Assembly (NCBI GenBank): GCA_027076405.1
Contig: JALTJN010000177.1
Coordinates: 1-64,000, forward strand
DNA: 64,000 nt
Direction of reading: 5' to 3'
DNA from: Chromatiales bacterium
Lineage (GTDB): Bacteria; Pseudomonadota; Gammaproteobacteria; UBA6429
A program made the translations under genes and the position numbers. Shown one piece after another: positions 27,584 to 37,400 of the stretch. The number at the start of each line of letters is the position of its first letter. Positions within the stretch are counted from its first letter, which is position 1. A model generated the notes under the pieces. It worked only from the letters and a program-made list of their open reading frames with translations, did not search any database and was not told the origin of the DNA.

Positions 27584-28252
27584 TTACTTTTGTTGAAGGA
27601 TTTTCTCCAGTCGCGCCATATCATTGATAACACGCCATTGTCCGCCACCAGACTCGACTTTTAAACGCCAGGATTCAAGTCTATCGAGATACTCTTTAGG
27701 ATCAATATTATCTGAACGTAACTTGGTCACATTTAAAGCAACCACCGAATAATTATTAAGTGACAGGGGAATATCGCGCTTATACCCTTTTCGTAACTCC
27801 TCCTTTAAATCGGAGAAAATAAGAATGGTATTATGGCCAGTCCCTGCTTCATTCAGAAACTCAATCCCCTGTAAGATCCCACCTGTAATATCCGTATAAG
27901 CACTGCCTTTAACTTTTTTTACAAATTTGTCTATTTTTTCACGAAAAACACGCTTTTGTTGATTAGTCATGCTCGGGCGATCTTGAAATGTCACTTTTGC
28001 AACGATGTCTTTCTCGCTAAAACTGCCTGTATCAACACGAGCAACGGCAAATGAATCCCCCGGCCCTAATTGAGATAAAATATAGTTAATGACCCTTTGT
28101 GCCTGTTTTAGTTCTTTTGTATAAGTACCCGACGTGTCCATTAACATGTATACACCACGAGTGTTGGGTACTGCTGGTTCATCACTGCATGATTGCAAAA
28201 AAAATGCCGCAACGACCAAGAATACCAAATAGGCATTGTGTCCTATTTTCAT
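27584..28252 (-). CDS. von Willebrand factor A domain lipoprotein
   Basis: 222 aa. The signal peptide ends in a lipobox (FFLQSC, Cys22), predicting a membrane-anchored lipoprotein. The rest is one vWA-like domain. YMLMDTSGTYTKELKQAQR stands for the first MIDAS strand (Asp-x-Ser-Gly-Thr). GSAYTDITGGILQGIEFL supplies a further Thr/Asp, and TILIFSDLKEELRKG the last strand. The function is unknown. The start overlaps the stop of the upstream membrane-protein gene by 4 nt, so the two are translationally coupled and probably act together at the envelope. Confidence 0.85.
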   Translation of the reverse strand: MKIGHNAYLVFLVVAAFFLQSCSDEPAVPNTRGVYMLMDTSGTYTKELKQAQRVINYILSQLGPGDSFAVARVDTGSFSEKDIVAKVTFQDRPSMTNQQKRVFREKIDKFVKKVKGSAYTDITGGILQGIEFLNEAGTGHNTILIFSDLKEELRKGYKRDIPLSLNNYSVVALNVTKLRSDNIDPKEYLDRLESWRLKVESGGGQWRVINDMARLEKILQQK

Positions 28253-29691
28253 AATGCGCCTCCAACTTTTGTGTCAGCAGTTTTTTTACTGCCTACTTTA
28301 TTATTAATTAACTTTTCAATTCCGAGTGGTAAGAATATTAAGAAATCATAGATATGCACAAATATCTTGCCAAATGATCTTACTAAATTACCAACCAGTC
28401 TTAGCAGCCATTCTAATGCCCGTAAAAAAGCAACTGTTGCTGTTCCTAAAACAGTTCTCATAGAATGAATAAATGATTCAAGCGGGATAGCAACAAAGGT
28501 TAAAGCAAACGGTAACACAAAGCCCAGCCCCATTTGAGCTGCAGTTGTAATCCATAGTGCAGAATTCTGGGTCACTTCAACGCCACCGGTATCACTTAAT
28601 AAGGCCAATGTTGCCTGAGAATCTTCCATTAATATTTCACGCATATAAGCTAAACCCGCTTCAACTGTTGCTAACGAGAATAAAAAGATAAAAGTAATCC
28701 AGACCATTTTTATTCGCATTTTATCATTGAGTGATCCAATAACTGGAAACAATCGGGTGATACGTAAAGACTCCATTAAAAACAAACCTAGCGATATTTC
28801 AACAAGGATGATGACCAGTGCGGCAACACTGGATGTTTTAAAGCCCATTAACATATTTGCTCCGCCAACCATTTCTGACATTGGGCGAGCAATTAACTGG
28901 AAGTTAATAAAAGCACCACCAACTGCAATGGCTAAAACAAAACCTGCAATAAAAAATTGTGTCATCGAGGAAGATGACAACATGCGTTGCGCTTTATCTG
29001 TACCTTTTAAGATATCTTCATAGTCATGCATTAAACGATCGATAGTTACTGAACGAGCCAATAAACTATTAACTGTCTTATCAACTTGTTGCAAAGCTTT
29101 TAAAACATTACGCCAATGCGGCATCATTTTTTGTAATAACTGATGACGCTTACTGCTTGCTTTACGATATTCTTCTAACGCACGGGTACTTGATTTAATT
29201 AACGACTGATGAATGTCTTCCAGAATATTTCCTACTGTCGGGTCTCCCTTTGCTGCAGGGATTTTTGCAACCGCTTCAACAGCTTTAACCCATGCAGGTG
29301 GTGTTGGCGGAACATCTGTACTTTCTGCAAAGCTTTCATCAATCGCAGTCACTTCTTCATTAAGGTGACGATGTAAGGCGGGATATTCAGCAAGGTCTTT
29401 ACGTACCGTTGCATCAATACGTTCAAATTCACGTTCAATAATACGTTCGGTTGATTCACGGCCCTGCGCGAGTAACACATCACGATTACGTATAATTAAT
29501 ATGTCTCTTAATAACTTAACTGAACGGGCGCTTAAGCGAAAAGAATTATGAATCGCTTCACTGAGAGAAAGGATACCTTTATGTGCATGATTTCGAGCGA
29601 CATAAAATACAATCGTTAGTAATACAAACCACAGAGCACCGGATAAACCAACACTTGATGGTACTATCATAAATACATCATTTAACGTCAT
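28249..29691 (-). CDS. Uncharacterised polytopic membrane protein partnered with the vWA lipoprotein
   Basis: 480 aa; I do not recognise a named family. One hydrophobic segment is near residues 15-35. A long, charged, largely helical soluble part follows (about 40-245), with VPPTPPAWVKAVEAVAKIPA in its middle. About four to five further hydrophobic segments come between 248 and 420 (FFIAGFVLAIAVGGAFINF, SVAALVIILVEISLGLFLM, MVWITFIFLFSLATVEAGLA, and others). A C-terminal amphipathic/hydrophobic tail (LRALEWLLRLVGNLVRSFGK) closes the protein. It overlaps the vWA gene by 4 nt. The GGGGGGG run before the ATG gives a strong ribosome-binding site. Confidence 0.85.
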   Translation of the reverse strand: MTLNDVFMIVPSSVGLSGALWFVLLTIVFYVARNHAHKGILSLSEAIHNSFRLSARSVKLLRDILIIRNRDVLLAQGRESTERIIEREFERIDATVRKDLAEYPALHRHLNEEVTAIDESFAESTDVPPTPPAWVKAVEAVAKIPAAKGDPTVGNILEDIHQSLIKSSTRALEEYRKASSKRHQLLQKMMPHWRNVLKALQQVDKTVNSLLARSVTIDRLMHDYEDILKGTDKAQRMLSSSSMTQFFIAGFVLAIAVGGAFINFQLIARPMSEMVGGANMLMGFKTSSVAALVIILVEISLGLFLMESLRITRLFPVIGSLNDKMRIKMVWITFIFLFSLATVEAGLAYMREILMEDSQATLALLSDTGGVEVTQNSALWITTAAQMGLGFVLPFALTFVAIPLESFIHSMRTVLGTATVAFLRALEWLLRLVGNLVRSFGKIFVHIYDFLIFLPLGIEKLINNKVGSKKTADTKVGGAL

Positions 29692-29794
29692 TCTGACCCC
29701 CCCTTATAAATATAGCGCTATGGACAACTCGCAAAGCCTATTAAGTTTAGCGAGGATAACCGGGATAAACCGAGATATATATCACAGGAAATTC

Positions 29795-29813
29795 ACTCTA
29801 TATAATATAGAGT
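29795..29813. repeat. Perfect 19-bp palindrome upstream of the membrane-protein/vWA operon
   Basis: ACTCTATA-TAA-TATAGAGT, located 104-122 bp upstream of the start at 29691 and 121 bp after fliA. There is no T-tract on either strand, so a regulator-binding site is more likely than a terminator. Confidence 0.4.
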
Positions 29814-29934
29814 AATCTAGCGTGTTTTATTATTATAATTGCTACGAGTAATGAGTATAGAACAGTGTTATTCAATTTTCTGTAATTTTAATAGTTAATT
29901 TCGCTGATTCAGCGTTCTATTAGTATTTGCTGTT

Positions 29935-30660
29935 TTACTCAGCTAGTTGCGGGCACTGATCTATTATAAATTTACGCATTCTTAAATGTCCCTGACCTAA
30001 TAACTGACTGACTCTTGATTCACTTATATCAAGCACTTCGCCAATTTCTCTAAGGTTAAGTTCTTCATCGTAATACAAACTAATAATTAATTTTTCACGT
30101 TTTGGTAAAATATTAATAGCAGAAACCAGCTGCTCACGAAATTGTATTTTTTGAACTTTTTCTACAGGATTTATTGTCGAGACATTACTTGATGTTTCAC
30201 TTAAAGAATCATCATCGGTTCCGAGGTCAACAAAATTTAATATACGACAGGTATTCGATTCCTGAAGTAAGTCAAAATAGTCATCTAATGTTATCCCCAT
30301 CTCTTTTGCTATGTCTTTTGGCTTGGCTTCCCGTCCGGTTCTTGTTTCAATTGCTGAAACAACTTTCATTAAATCACGGTGTTTTTTGTGGACTGACTTT
30401 GGTGCCCAGTCATTGCGGCGTAACTCATCTAACATCGCACCACGAATTCGAATTGTGGCATACGTGGTAAATGCCGCACCCTGTGAGGCATCATATTGCT
30501 GCGAAGCATCAAGAAGCCCAATCATTCCAACCTGAATAAGATCATCAACGACAACACTTGCCGGCAACCTTGCCGCCAAATGGTATGCAATTCGATTAAC
30601 CAGCCCTGAATGTTCTTCAATTAGATTTTCAGCCATAGTTGGCTCGGCTATTGGGTACAT
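29935..30660 (-). CDS. fliA: Flagellar sigma factor sigma-28 (FliA)
   Basis: Sigma factor for late flagellar and chemotaxis genes. 241 aa with regions 2, 3 and 4. VNRIAYHLAARLPASVVVDD, LIQVGMIGLLDASQQYD and AAFTTYATIRIRGAMLDELR lie in region 2. WAPKSVHKKHRDL follows. Region 4 is NLREIGEVLDISESRVSQLL. An in-frame ATG at 30636 is possible, but the AGGA site supports 30660. It follows cheB after 177 bp rather than flhF-fleN as in Pseudomonas, so it is the last gene of the motility block here. Confidence 0.97.
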   Translation of the reverse strand: MYPIAEPTMAENLIEEHSGLVNRIAYHLAARLPASVVVDDLIQVGMIGLLDASQQYDASQGAAFTTYATIRIRGAMLDELRRNDWAPKSVHKKHRDLMKVVSAIETRTGREAKPKDIAKEMGITLDDYFDLLQESNTCRILNFVDLGTDDDSLSETSSNVSTINPVEKVQKIQFREQLVSAINILPKREKLIISLYYDEELNLREIGEVLDISESRVSQLLGQGHLRMRKFIIDQCPQLAE

Positions 30661-30837
30661 AATTCGACAATCCTACCTTTTATAATGGACAAACAGTCCA
30701 AAATCCTACAAAGATATCCATACATAACGTTTCTATATTCCTTCACTCATACGTTAGATAATGCACAATCCATGCCTATTTTTATTACTCTGTAGAATCA
30801 ATATTGTAAGTATAGGTTAGTCTCTGAAAAGTGTGTG

Positions 30838-31938
30838 TTATTGACAACGTTTTAACAATTCTTTTGCAATTCTTTCCAATGGATACTGGTCTTTTGTCGC
30901 CCCCAGTTTATAAGCCTCACCGGGCATTCCCCATACAACAGAAGTTTTCTCATCCTGCACTAAAGTAGAGGCACCATTTTCAAGCATTTCCTTAAGTCCT
31001 TCTGCCCCATCGGCACCCATACCGGTTAAAATTACACCAACGGCATTAGGCCCAACATTTTGTGCAACCGAACGAAACATAACATCCACACTGGGTTTAT
31101 GGCGGTTCACTGGCGGGCCATCATTCAACCGGCAGATGTAACGAGCACCACTACGCTCAACAATTAAATGACGGTTACCGGGCGCTATATAAACATACCC
31201 TGGTAAAATTTGTTGCCCGTCAATAGCTTCATACACCGTCATCGCTGAGTTTTTATCCATTCTTTCAGCAAATGGTTTGCTGAAAGCTTCCGGAATATGC
31301 TGACTGATAACAATACCGGGGCTATTTGCCGGCATCATCATTAATACTTCTTTAATCGCTTCTGTGCCACCGGTTGAAGCACCAATAGCAATAATTTTAT
31401 CTGTGGTTTTTAATTTTGTTTTTGGAACACTGCGCTTTACAAGTACGGCATCTGCCGTTAATTTTGGATCAACTTTAGTTTGATCTGCACTTGAACCGGT
31501 CGCTCTACGTGCACGACGATCGGATATTTTTGCAACATTAATGGTTGAAGCTGTAATAACTTTTTCACAAATTTCGGCAGCATAATCATTTAAACCTTCA
31601 CTAACATCTATTTTCGGTTTAGAAACAAAATCAACAGCACCTAATTCAAGCGCTTCGAACGTAATATCCGCCCCTTTTTCCGTTAAGGTTGAAACCATAA
31701 CCACTGGCAAGGGATATAATCGCATAAGATTTGCAAGGAACGTAATGCCGTCCATTTTTGGCATTTCAACATCTAGAGTTAATACATCAGGCTTAAGTTT
31801 TTTTATTTTTTCACGCGCATCAAACGGATCCTGAGCGGTACCAACCACCTCAATATGACTATTAGTATTAAGTATCTCAGTCATAATCTGCCGGACTAAA
31901 GCAGAGTCATCAATAATTAAAACTTTTATTTTACTCAT
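30838..31938 (-). CDS. cheB: Chemotaxis response regulator / receptor methylesterase CheB
   Basis: Removes methyl groups from, and deamidates, receptor glutamates when phosphorylated by CheA. 366 aa: a receiver (1-125) with [14 protein letters not shown] and the phospho-Asp in [15 protein letters not shown], a linker, and the methylesterase domain (about 180-360). The catalytic residues are visible in [13 protein letters not shown] (Ser), [10 protein letters not shown] (His) and GMGADGAEG (Asp). It is transcribed after cheD with a 14-nt gap. Confidence 0.98.
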   Translation of the reverse strand: MSKIKVLIIDDSALVRQIMTEILNTNSHIEVVGTAQDPFDAREKIKKLKPDVLTLDVEMPKMDGITFLANLMRLYPLPVVMVSTLTEKGADITFEALELGAVDFVSKPKIDVSEGLNDYAAEICEKVITASTINVAKISDRRARRATGSSADQTKVDPKLTADAVLVKRSVPKTKLKTTDKIIAIGASTGGTEAIKEVLMMMPANSPGIVISQHIPEAFSKPFAERMDKNSAMTVYEAIDGQQILPGYVYIAPGNRHLIVERSGARYICRLNDGPPVNRHKPSVDVMFRSVAQNVGPNAVGVILTGMGADGAEGLKEMLENGASTLVQDEKTSVVWGMPGEAYKLGATKDQYPLERIAKELLKRCQ

Positions 31939-31952
31939 ATTACATTTTATCT

Positions 31953-32603
31953 CTAAAATAATTCAATATCACTTTCAACGGGTTTAACCTCAATTGAAGA
32001 CATGTAATTTGTTTCACGTTCAATAATTGTTTTATTATGTAACTGTCGTAACTTTTTCACTTTCACCTTACCGGTTAAGGGAAAGTAGATAACTTTTCGG
32101 GGAAAAACATCACCAACATCTTCACCAACAAGATTTAACTGCTCTGTTTTTATGTATTCGCGGACAAAATTTATATTTCCGTTTCCGATATCAAGTGTTT
32201 GCATATTTTTTAATACTTTGCCACCACCGAAAATCTTTATTTCCAGATTTTCACGTGTACCACCATTTTTCAAAATATCATTAATCATTTTTTCCATAGC
32301 AAAGTTGCCGTAGCGGCCGGCATTACTCATAGAAGAAACTTCTGCATGACTCATACCTTTATTGAGCGGTAGCATAAAATGATTCATCCCGCCTATACCA
32401 AAAACTTTGTCACGTATACAGGCAGAAACACATGAACCTAAAACTGTCACTATCGCTTCATTATTCGCCGTGACATAATATTGACCGGGTAATATTTTTG
32501 CAGCAAAAATATTATGTGTTTTATCCCAGTAACGATTAATATCATGGAAGCCACGTAAACACTTCTCCATTTTTTTTGATGCCGGAGGTGCGTTTAATGA
32601 CAC
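31953..32603 (-). CDS. cheD: Chemoreceptor glutamine deamidase CheD
   Basis: Deamidates receptor glutamines and in some species stimulates CheC phosphatase. 216 aa. The catalytic Cys lies in [14 protein letters not shown], the His in GGMNHFMLP, and the Thr of the usual triad is likely downstream. [13 protein letters not shown] and [12 protein letters not shown] follow. There is 2 nt between cheR and cheD. It sits between cheR and cheB, as in F7-type chemotaxis clusters. Confidence 0.96.
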   Translation of the reverse strand: MSLNAPPASKKMEKCLRGFHDINRYWDKTHNIFAAKILPGQYYVTANNEAIVTVLGSCVSACIRDKVFGIGGMNHFMLPLNKGMSHAEVSSMSNAGRYGNFAMEKMINDILKNGGTRENLEIKIFGGGKVLKNMQTLDIGNGNINFVREYIKTEQLNLVGEDVGDVFPRKVIYFPLTGKVKVKKLRQLHNKTIIERETNYMSSIEVKPVESDIELF

Positions 32604-32605
32604 GA

Positions 32606-33460
32606 CTACCGTACCTTCTGATAGATAGTTTTACCCAGAAGCTTGAAGCGATCAGTCACTTTATTGAGAGACTCGGAATGTCCAATATACAAATGTGCAT
32701 CATCTCTTAATAAATCAGCATATCGATCAAATAAAACTCTTTGTGTCTCTTTATTAAAATAGATAACCACATTACGGCAAAACATAAAATCAAAAGGACC
32801 TTTAATTGGCCATCCTTCCATTAAATTAAGCTCTTTAAAAGTAATCATATTTCTTAGCTCGGAAGACATTCTTACTTTGTCTGCATTTTTACCTGTCCCT
32901 TTTTTCACCCACTTTTTCATTCTAGATGAACTCAAACCTTCAACACGTTCAGCAGTATAAATACCCTCTTTACCTCGCTTCACCATATTAGAATCCAGAT
33001 CTGTCGCTAAAATTTTCACATCCCAGCCTGATAATTTTGGTAAAACTTCCCGTATACACATCGCAATAGAATAAGGCTCTTCACCAGAAGAACAGCCTGC
33101 TGACCAAACACGCAAGCGTTTGCTATGTGCATTCTTTTTAATTAAGTCAGGTAATACGGTTTCTTTTAAATGTTCAAAGTGATGATTTTCACGAAAAAAG
33201 GCTGTGAGATTTGTGGTAATGGCATTTGTAAACTCAATGAGCTCACCTTCATGCCCACTTGTTAATAACTCACAATAGTCTGAAAACTTTGTTAATTTTA
33301 ATTGGCGTAAACGACGTGACAAACGACCATACACCATTTGCCGCTTGGCATCAGATAGGACAATACCCGTACGCTCACCCACGAGCTTGCTAATAAATTT
33401 AAATTCTTTATCCGAAAAATGGAATTCTTTTTCACGTTCTTCGACAGCATTATTGATCAC
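32606..33460 (-). CDS. cheR: Chemoreceptor methyltransferase CheR
   Basis: SAM-dependent methylation of receptor glutamates. 284 aa: an N-terminal helical domain (FISKLVGERTGIVLSDAKRQ) and a SAM-binding domain with RVWSAGCSSGEEPYSIAM, ILATDLDSNMVKRG and FDFMFCRNVVIYF. The adjacent receptor ends in a W-x-x-F tether, the expected docking peptide for CheR. The gap to the upstream receptor gene is 73 nt. Confidence 0.98.
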   Translation of the reverse strand: MINNAVEEREKEFHFSDKEFKFISKLVGERTGIVLSDAKRQMVYGRLSRRLRQLKLTKFSDYCELLTSGHEGELIEFTNAITTNLTAFFRENHHFEHLKETVLPDLIKKNAHSKRLRVWSAGCSSGEEPYSIAMCIREVLPKLSGWDVKILATDLDSNMVKRGKEGIYTAERVEGLSSSRMKKWVKKGTGKNADKVRMSSELRNMITFKELNLMEGWPIKGPFDFMFCRNVVIYFNKETQRVLFDRYADLLRDDAHLYIGHSESLNKVTDRFKLLGKTIYQKVR

Positions 33461-33533
33461 AAGAAGTCCCGGTTATTTATTATTACAAATTAAAACTTTT
33501 GCTTCTCCCAACCTATTTGGAAGAAGCAAAGAA

Positions 33534-36437
33534 TTAAAACTCTTCCCACTCATCATCACTACCAACACCCGGTGCAGGTTTTGCAGGTTTTCTTACTGGA
33601 GCCGGTGTGACAGATGCAGGAGCTCTACTAGCTCGTTGTGTTTTCCTTACAGTTTCAGTCACAGCCGCATGTTCGGAACCTGTATTGAAGAACCGCATAA
33701 GCTCTATCATACTTTTAGCCTGCTCTTCCATAGATTCACTTGCCGATGCGGCCTCTTCCACTAATGCTGCATTTTGTTGTGTCATCTCGTCCATTTGGCT
33801 AATTGCTTTATTAACTTCTTCAATACCGGATGACTGCTCCTGACTTGCAGCTGCAATTTCAGCAATTATGTCACTGACTTTTTTAACTGCCTCGACAATC
33901 TGTTCAAGAGTTTTTCCAGACTCATCGACAAGCTTTGAACCTTCATCCACTTTTTCAACGCTATCATTAATTAAACTCTTAATCTCTTTCGCAGCACCTG
34001 CACTTCGTTGTGCCAAATTACGCACCTCACCTGCTACTACGGCGAAGCCACGACCTTGCTCACCGGCACGTGCTGCTTCTACTGCAGCATTTAATGCAAG
34101 TAAATTTGTCTGGAATGCTATTTCATCAATAACACCAATGATGTCTGAAATCTTCTTGCTACTCGAATTAATTTCACTCATTGCAGCAACCGCATCACTC
34201 ACAACATCTCCACCTTTTTGAGCCTGGTCGCGTGCCGTTGAAGCCAGAGTATTTGCTGTTCGTGCATTGTCTGCATTTTGTCTTACTGTTGAAGTCATCT
34301 CTTCCATGCTTGAAGCTGTTTCTTCCAGACTTGACGCTTGTTCTTCTGTACGCTGACTTAAATCAGTATTACCCGAGGCAATTTCAGAAGCACCCGATGA
34401 AATACTTCCCGATGCCTCATTAATATCACCCACCATGTTTAATAAGTTTGTGATGCTGGCATTAATCGCATCACGTAATTCAGCGAATTCACCTTTGAAA
34501 TCACCCTGCATACTTTGCGTTAAATCACCGTCTGCAAGCGAAGTCATAACACGCTTGCCTTCTTTGAGAGGTTCAACCACCGAGTTCATTAAGTCATTAA
34601 TACCTTCGCCCAGACCTTTCATAAAGCCTTGATATTTTGATGTCTCAATTCGGTTATCTAACTGCCCTTCTACAGCAGCATCAATAAGATTTTGTATTTG
34701 ACGTTCAGCATCTTTTTCTTCTGTAATGTCTTTCCATTCCACCATGTTTCCCATGTATTCGCCATCAGGACCGGCTACAAAAGTCGCATTAACTTCGAAT
34801 TCAACATCACCTACTGTTATCTCTGCTCGCATTGGTAAACGAGATGGATCTGCTAATAAAGCTCGTTGATGAGCGGGATTGCGATGGAATTGATCAATGC
34901 TTTCCCCGACAAGTTTATTCGCGTCTAATGAAGGCCATACTGCACGTAATTCACTTTGCCGTGCCGCCAACATGGCAACAACAGAAGGATTTGCATACGT
35001 AATATTTAAATCTGCATCGCACATCATAATATTAGAAGTAGAACCTTCTACAGCAGATTGTAATCTGGCCACTTCACGAAGCTGTTTATTTGTTTCTGTT
35101 AAGTCTTTCCATTCCACCATATTGCCCATATATTCACCATCCGGGCCTGCAACATAGGTTGCATTAACTTCAAACTCGACATCACCAATGGAAATTTCTG
35201 CTTTAGCAGGCAAACGAGATGGGTCAGATAGTAAAGCACGTTGATGTGCAGGATTACGATGGAACTGATCGATATTCTGTCCCACAAGATTATCAGCATC
35301 TAACGTTGGCCATACTGCCTTTAACTCATGTTCACGTGCTTTTAACATTTTCACTACAGAAGGATTAGCGTAAACAATGTTTAATTCAGCATCACACATC
35401 ATAATATTTGAAGTAGAACCTCCTACAGCAGATTCTAAACGTGCTACATCACGCGCTTGTTTATTAGATTCTGTTAAGTCTTTCCACTCAACAATATTCC
35501 CCAGGTATTCACCATTGGGCCCGGTCAACATTGATGCGTTAACTTCAAACTCCAACTCGCCTATATTTAATCCCGCTTTGATAGGTAAACGTGATGGATC
35601 AGCTAGCAAAGCACGCTGATGAGCAGGATTACGATGGAACTGATCAATACTTTCACCAATAAGATTATTAGCGTCTAAACCTGGCCAAACAGCGCGCAAT
35701 TCATCCTGTCGTGCAGCAAGCATTTTAACCACGGCTGGATTGGCATAAGTAATATTTAAATCCTGATCACACATCATTAAATTGGTTGTTACATTATCGA
35801 ATGCTGAACGTAATACCATCAACTCATGACTCTCATCACTATTCATCGCTGTTACATTTGTTGCCATTGTCTTGTCCTCTGTCTCATCTTCGTATGCGCC
35901 GAGCATTGTCTCTGCGACTAGATTAAGTGCGTCACTCCAGGCAGCATGAACTTTTTTAGTCCAGGCTTTACCTGCAAACTCTTTCATTACATCCATTAAT
36001 GTCTCGGCTACAGCAGTATAATGAGCGGGTTCTGCTCCATAGCCTTTATGACGTTTCCCCATAGCCTGTAATGCAGGTACTAACTTGTCGGGATTATCCA
36101 GGTTTGCAATAACTAATTTTAAAGATGCTAATAGCATCTTCATTTGTTTTGCTTTAGTTGTATTCGCAAACATGGGTTGAACTGCAGGAAACCTGAGAAA
36201 CAACTCATCATAAAAACGAGACATCACTTCTTCTGCTTGAGGTTCAATAAGAGCAAAACTGTCTCTTAAAATATCAGCCTCCAAACCAATAACATTTTTT
36301 GTTGACTTTACCGTCTTGGCAGGAGCTTTCGGTTTCTTCGCGGACATTTTAACCGACTCCGCTTTTGGTTCTGCTTCATCATCAGACATCCACGCTAATG
36401 GATCAAAACCAAGTTTACTTTTTTTACTAGCCATCAT
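33534..36437 (-). CDS. Soluble globin-PAS-PAS-PAS-MCP chemoreceptor (Aer2-like)
   Basis: 967 aa, with no membrane segment. Residues 48-185 are a haemoglobin-type globin close to the bacterial Vitreoscilla haemoglobin/flavohaemoglobin class. The pocket residues are Tyr76 (B10), Phe90 (CD1), proximal His130 (F8, in GKRHKGYG), Tyr140 and Glu183. Three PAS domains follow at a 125-residue period, each with [19 protein letters not shown] Eeta histidines (His268/393/518) and an Ibeta Trp in VEWKD (Trp318/443/568). These are the haem-ligand and O2-contact positions known in P. aeruginosa Aer2. HAMP-like helices (575-680) and the MCP signalling tip ([20 protein letters not shown]) come next, then a C-terminal EWEEF CheR tether. 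Likely a cytoplasmic oxygen or gas receptor. Confidence 0.93.
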   Translation of the reverse strand: MMASKKSKLGFDPLAWMSDDEAEPKAESVKMSAKKPKAPAKTVKSTKNVIGLEADILRDSFALIEPQAEEVMSRFYDELFLRFPAVQPMFANTTKAKQMKMLLASLKLVIANLDNPDKLVPALQAMGKRHKGYGAEPAHYTAVAETLMDVMKEFAGKAWTKKVHAAWSDALNLVAETMLGAYEDETEDKTMATNVTAMNSDESHELMVLRSAFDNVTTNLMMCDQDLNITYANPAVVKMLAARQDELRAVWPGLDANNLIGESIDQFHRNPAHQRALLADPSRLPIKAGLNIGELEFEVNASMLTGPNGEYLGNIVEWKDLTESNKQARDVARLESAVGGSTSNIMMCDAELNIVYANPSVVKMLKAREHELKAVWPTLDADNLVGQNIDQFHRNPAHQRALLSDPSRLPAKAEISIGDVEFEVNATYVAGPDGEYMGNMVEWKDLTETNKQLREVARLQSAVEGSTSNIMMCDADLNITYANPSVVAMLAARQSELRAVWPSLDANKLVGESIDQFHRNPAHQRALLADPSRLPMRAEITVGDVEFEVNATFVAGPDGEYMGNMVEWKDITEEKDAERQIQNLIDAAVEGQLDNRIETSKYQGFMKGLGEGINDLMNSVVEPLKEGKRVMTSLADGDLTQSMQGDFKGEFAELRDAINASITNLLNMVGDINEASGSISSGASEIASGNTDLSQRTEEQASSLEETASSMEEMTSTVRQNADNARTANTLASTARDQAQKGGDVVSDAVAAMSEINSSSKKISDIIGVIDEIAFQTNLLALNAAVEAARAGEQGRGFAVVAGEVRNLAQRSAGAAKEIKSLINDSVEKVDEGSKLVDESGKTLEQIVEAVKKVSDIIAEIAAASQEQSSGIEEVNKAISQMDEMTQQNAALVEEAASASESMEEQAKSMIELMRFFNTGSEHAAVTETVRKTQRASRAPASVTPAPVRKPAKPAPGVGSDDEWEEF
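34686..35810. repeat. Three tandem 375-bp PAS-coding units in the receptor gene
   Basis: Protein residues 210-334, 335-459 and 460-584 are near-identical PAS units of exactly 125 residues. Their DNA differs at many third-codon positions (for example GCTAATAAAGCTCGTTGATG against GATAGTAAAGCACGTTGATG). The duplication is therefore old, and the protein sequence has been held by selection. Confidence 0.85.
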
Positions 36438-36453
36438 TAATTTCCTTTAAAAT

Positions 36454-36621
36454 TCATCCCAGCCACATCAGGCCGACAAAAATTTCATTCATACAATCTT
36501 TAATTTCAAATTTATGCTGTGAAGAAAACATTGTTTCTTCTGAACATAAACGTTTACGTAATAAGTCACACTTACCATATGCTTTGAATTTGGTTGTTTC
36601 TTTATATTTACCTATCATCAT
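36454..36621 (-). CDS. Small hypothetical ORF between parA and the receptor gene
   Basis: 55 aa from ATG 36621 (MMIGKYKETTKFKAYGKCDL), mixed charge, three Cys, no known family. It starts 11 nt past the ParA stop and ends 16 nt before the receptor start, filling the gap in an otherwise tightly packed operon. A weak GAGAAG site precedes it. It could be a real small protein or a chance frame. Confidence 0.35.
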   Translation of the reverse strand: MMIGKYKETTKFKAYGKCDLLRKRLCSEETMFSSQHKFEIKDCMNEIFVGLMWLG

Positions 36622-36632
36622 ATCAATACTTC

Positions 36633-37391
36633 TCAATTAAGAACCCGACTGTCTATAACATCAGCGGCCAATTCCATATAATCATTAGCCCCGTTACACT
36701 TTGGCTGATATTCAAATATTGTTTGCCCAAAACCAGGGCTTTCTGCTAATGCAACCGTTTCACGGATTGCAGTTTGAAAAACACAATCTGGAAAATATGA
36801 CAGTATTTTCCCTTTAACTTCTTTGGCCAGTTTTCTTCGTTCATGAAAGCGAGTTAACACAACCCATTTTTTTGTTTTGCGTTTCAAGGTTGTTTCAATA
36901 TTCTGAAATATACTCATTAAACGAGACAATCCTTGCAGAGCAAAAAAATCACCTGACACAGGCACTAATACTTCTTCTGACGCCAACAGAGCATTCATAC
37001 CTAAAATTCCTGAAGAAGGAGGACAATCCACTAAAACATAATCATATGAATTTATATTTCCCTTAAGCGCTTCTTTTAATAAAAATCCACGCTTTGCTCC
37101 ACCTTCGGTTAAATGTTCCAGTTCACCTAAACGGGTTCCTGCAGGAACGATTGAAACATTATCGCGAATCTCTTCAATCACATCGCTTAACTCAGCTTGG
37201 CCCAGCAATACATCCGCAATGCCTTCTTGCTCTTTACGTAAAACCCCGTATCCCGCGCTTAAATGAGCCTGTGGATCAAGATCTATCACCAGCACTTTTT
37301 TATCCATATGGGCTAATGCATGTGAAAGGTTTAACGTTGTGGTAGTTTTGCCAACGCCTCCTTTCTGATTTATAACTGCGATCATTCGCAT
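36633..37391 (-). CDS. ParA-family ATPase of the chemotaxis operon (ParC-like)
   Basis: 252 aa. Deviant Walker A: VINQKGGVGKTTTTLNLSHA. Switch I/Walker A' region: VIDLDPQAHLSAGYG. Walker B: YDYVLVDCPPSSG. In Vibrio and related bacteria a ParA homologue (ParC) encoded among che genes positions chemoreceptor arrays at the cell pole. Its place here, 9 nt after cheW and upstream of the receptor gene, suggests the same role. No ParB-like gene is adjacent. The relevant partner would be a ParP/CheW-like protein, which I do not see as a separate gene. Confidence 0.9.
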   Translation of the reverse strand: MRMIAVINQKGGVGKTTTTLNLSHALAHMDKKVLVIDLDPQAHLSAGYGVLRKEQEGIADVLLGQAELSDVIEEIRDNVSIVPAGTRLGELEHLTEGGAKRGFLLKEALKGNINSYDYVLVDCPPSSGILGMNALLASEEVLVPVSGDFFALQGLSRLMSIFQNIETTLKRKTKKWVVLTRFHERRKLAKEVKGKILSYFPDCVFQTAIRETVALAESPGFGQTIFEYQPKCNGANDYMELAADVIDSRVLN

Positions 37392-37400
37392 CAGCCTCTC

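Noticed and set aside
29902..29914. CGCTGA-A-TCAGCG palindrome after fliA as a terminator
   Set aside because: The stem is short with almost no loop, and no U-tract follows on the minus strand.
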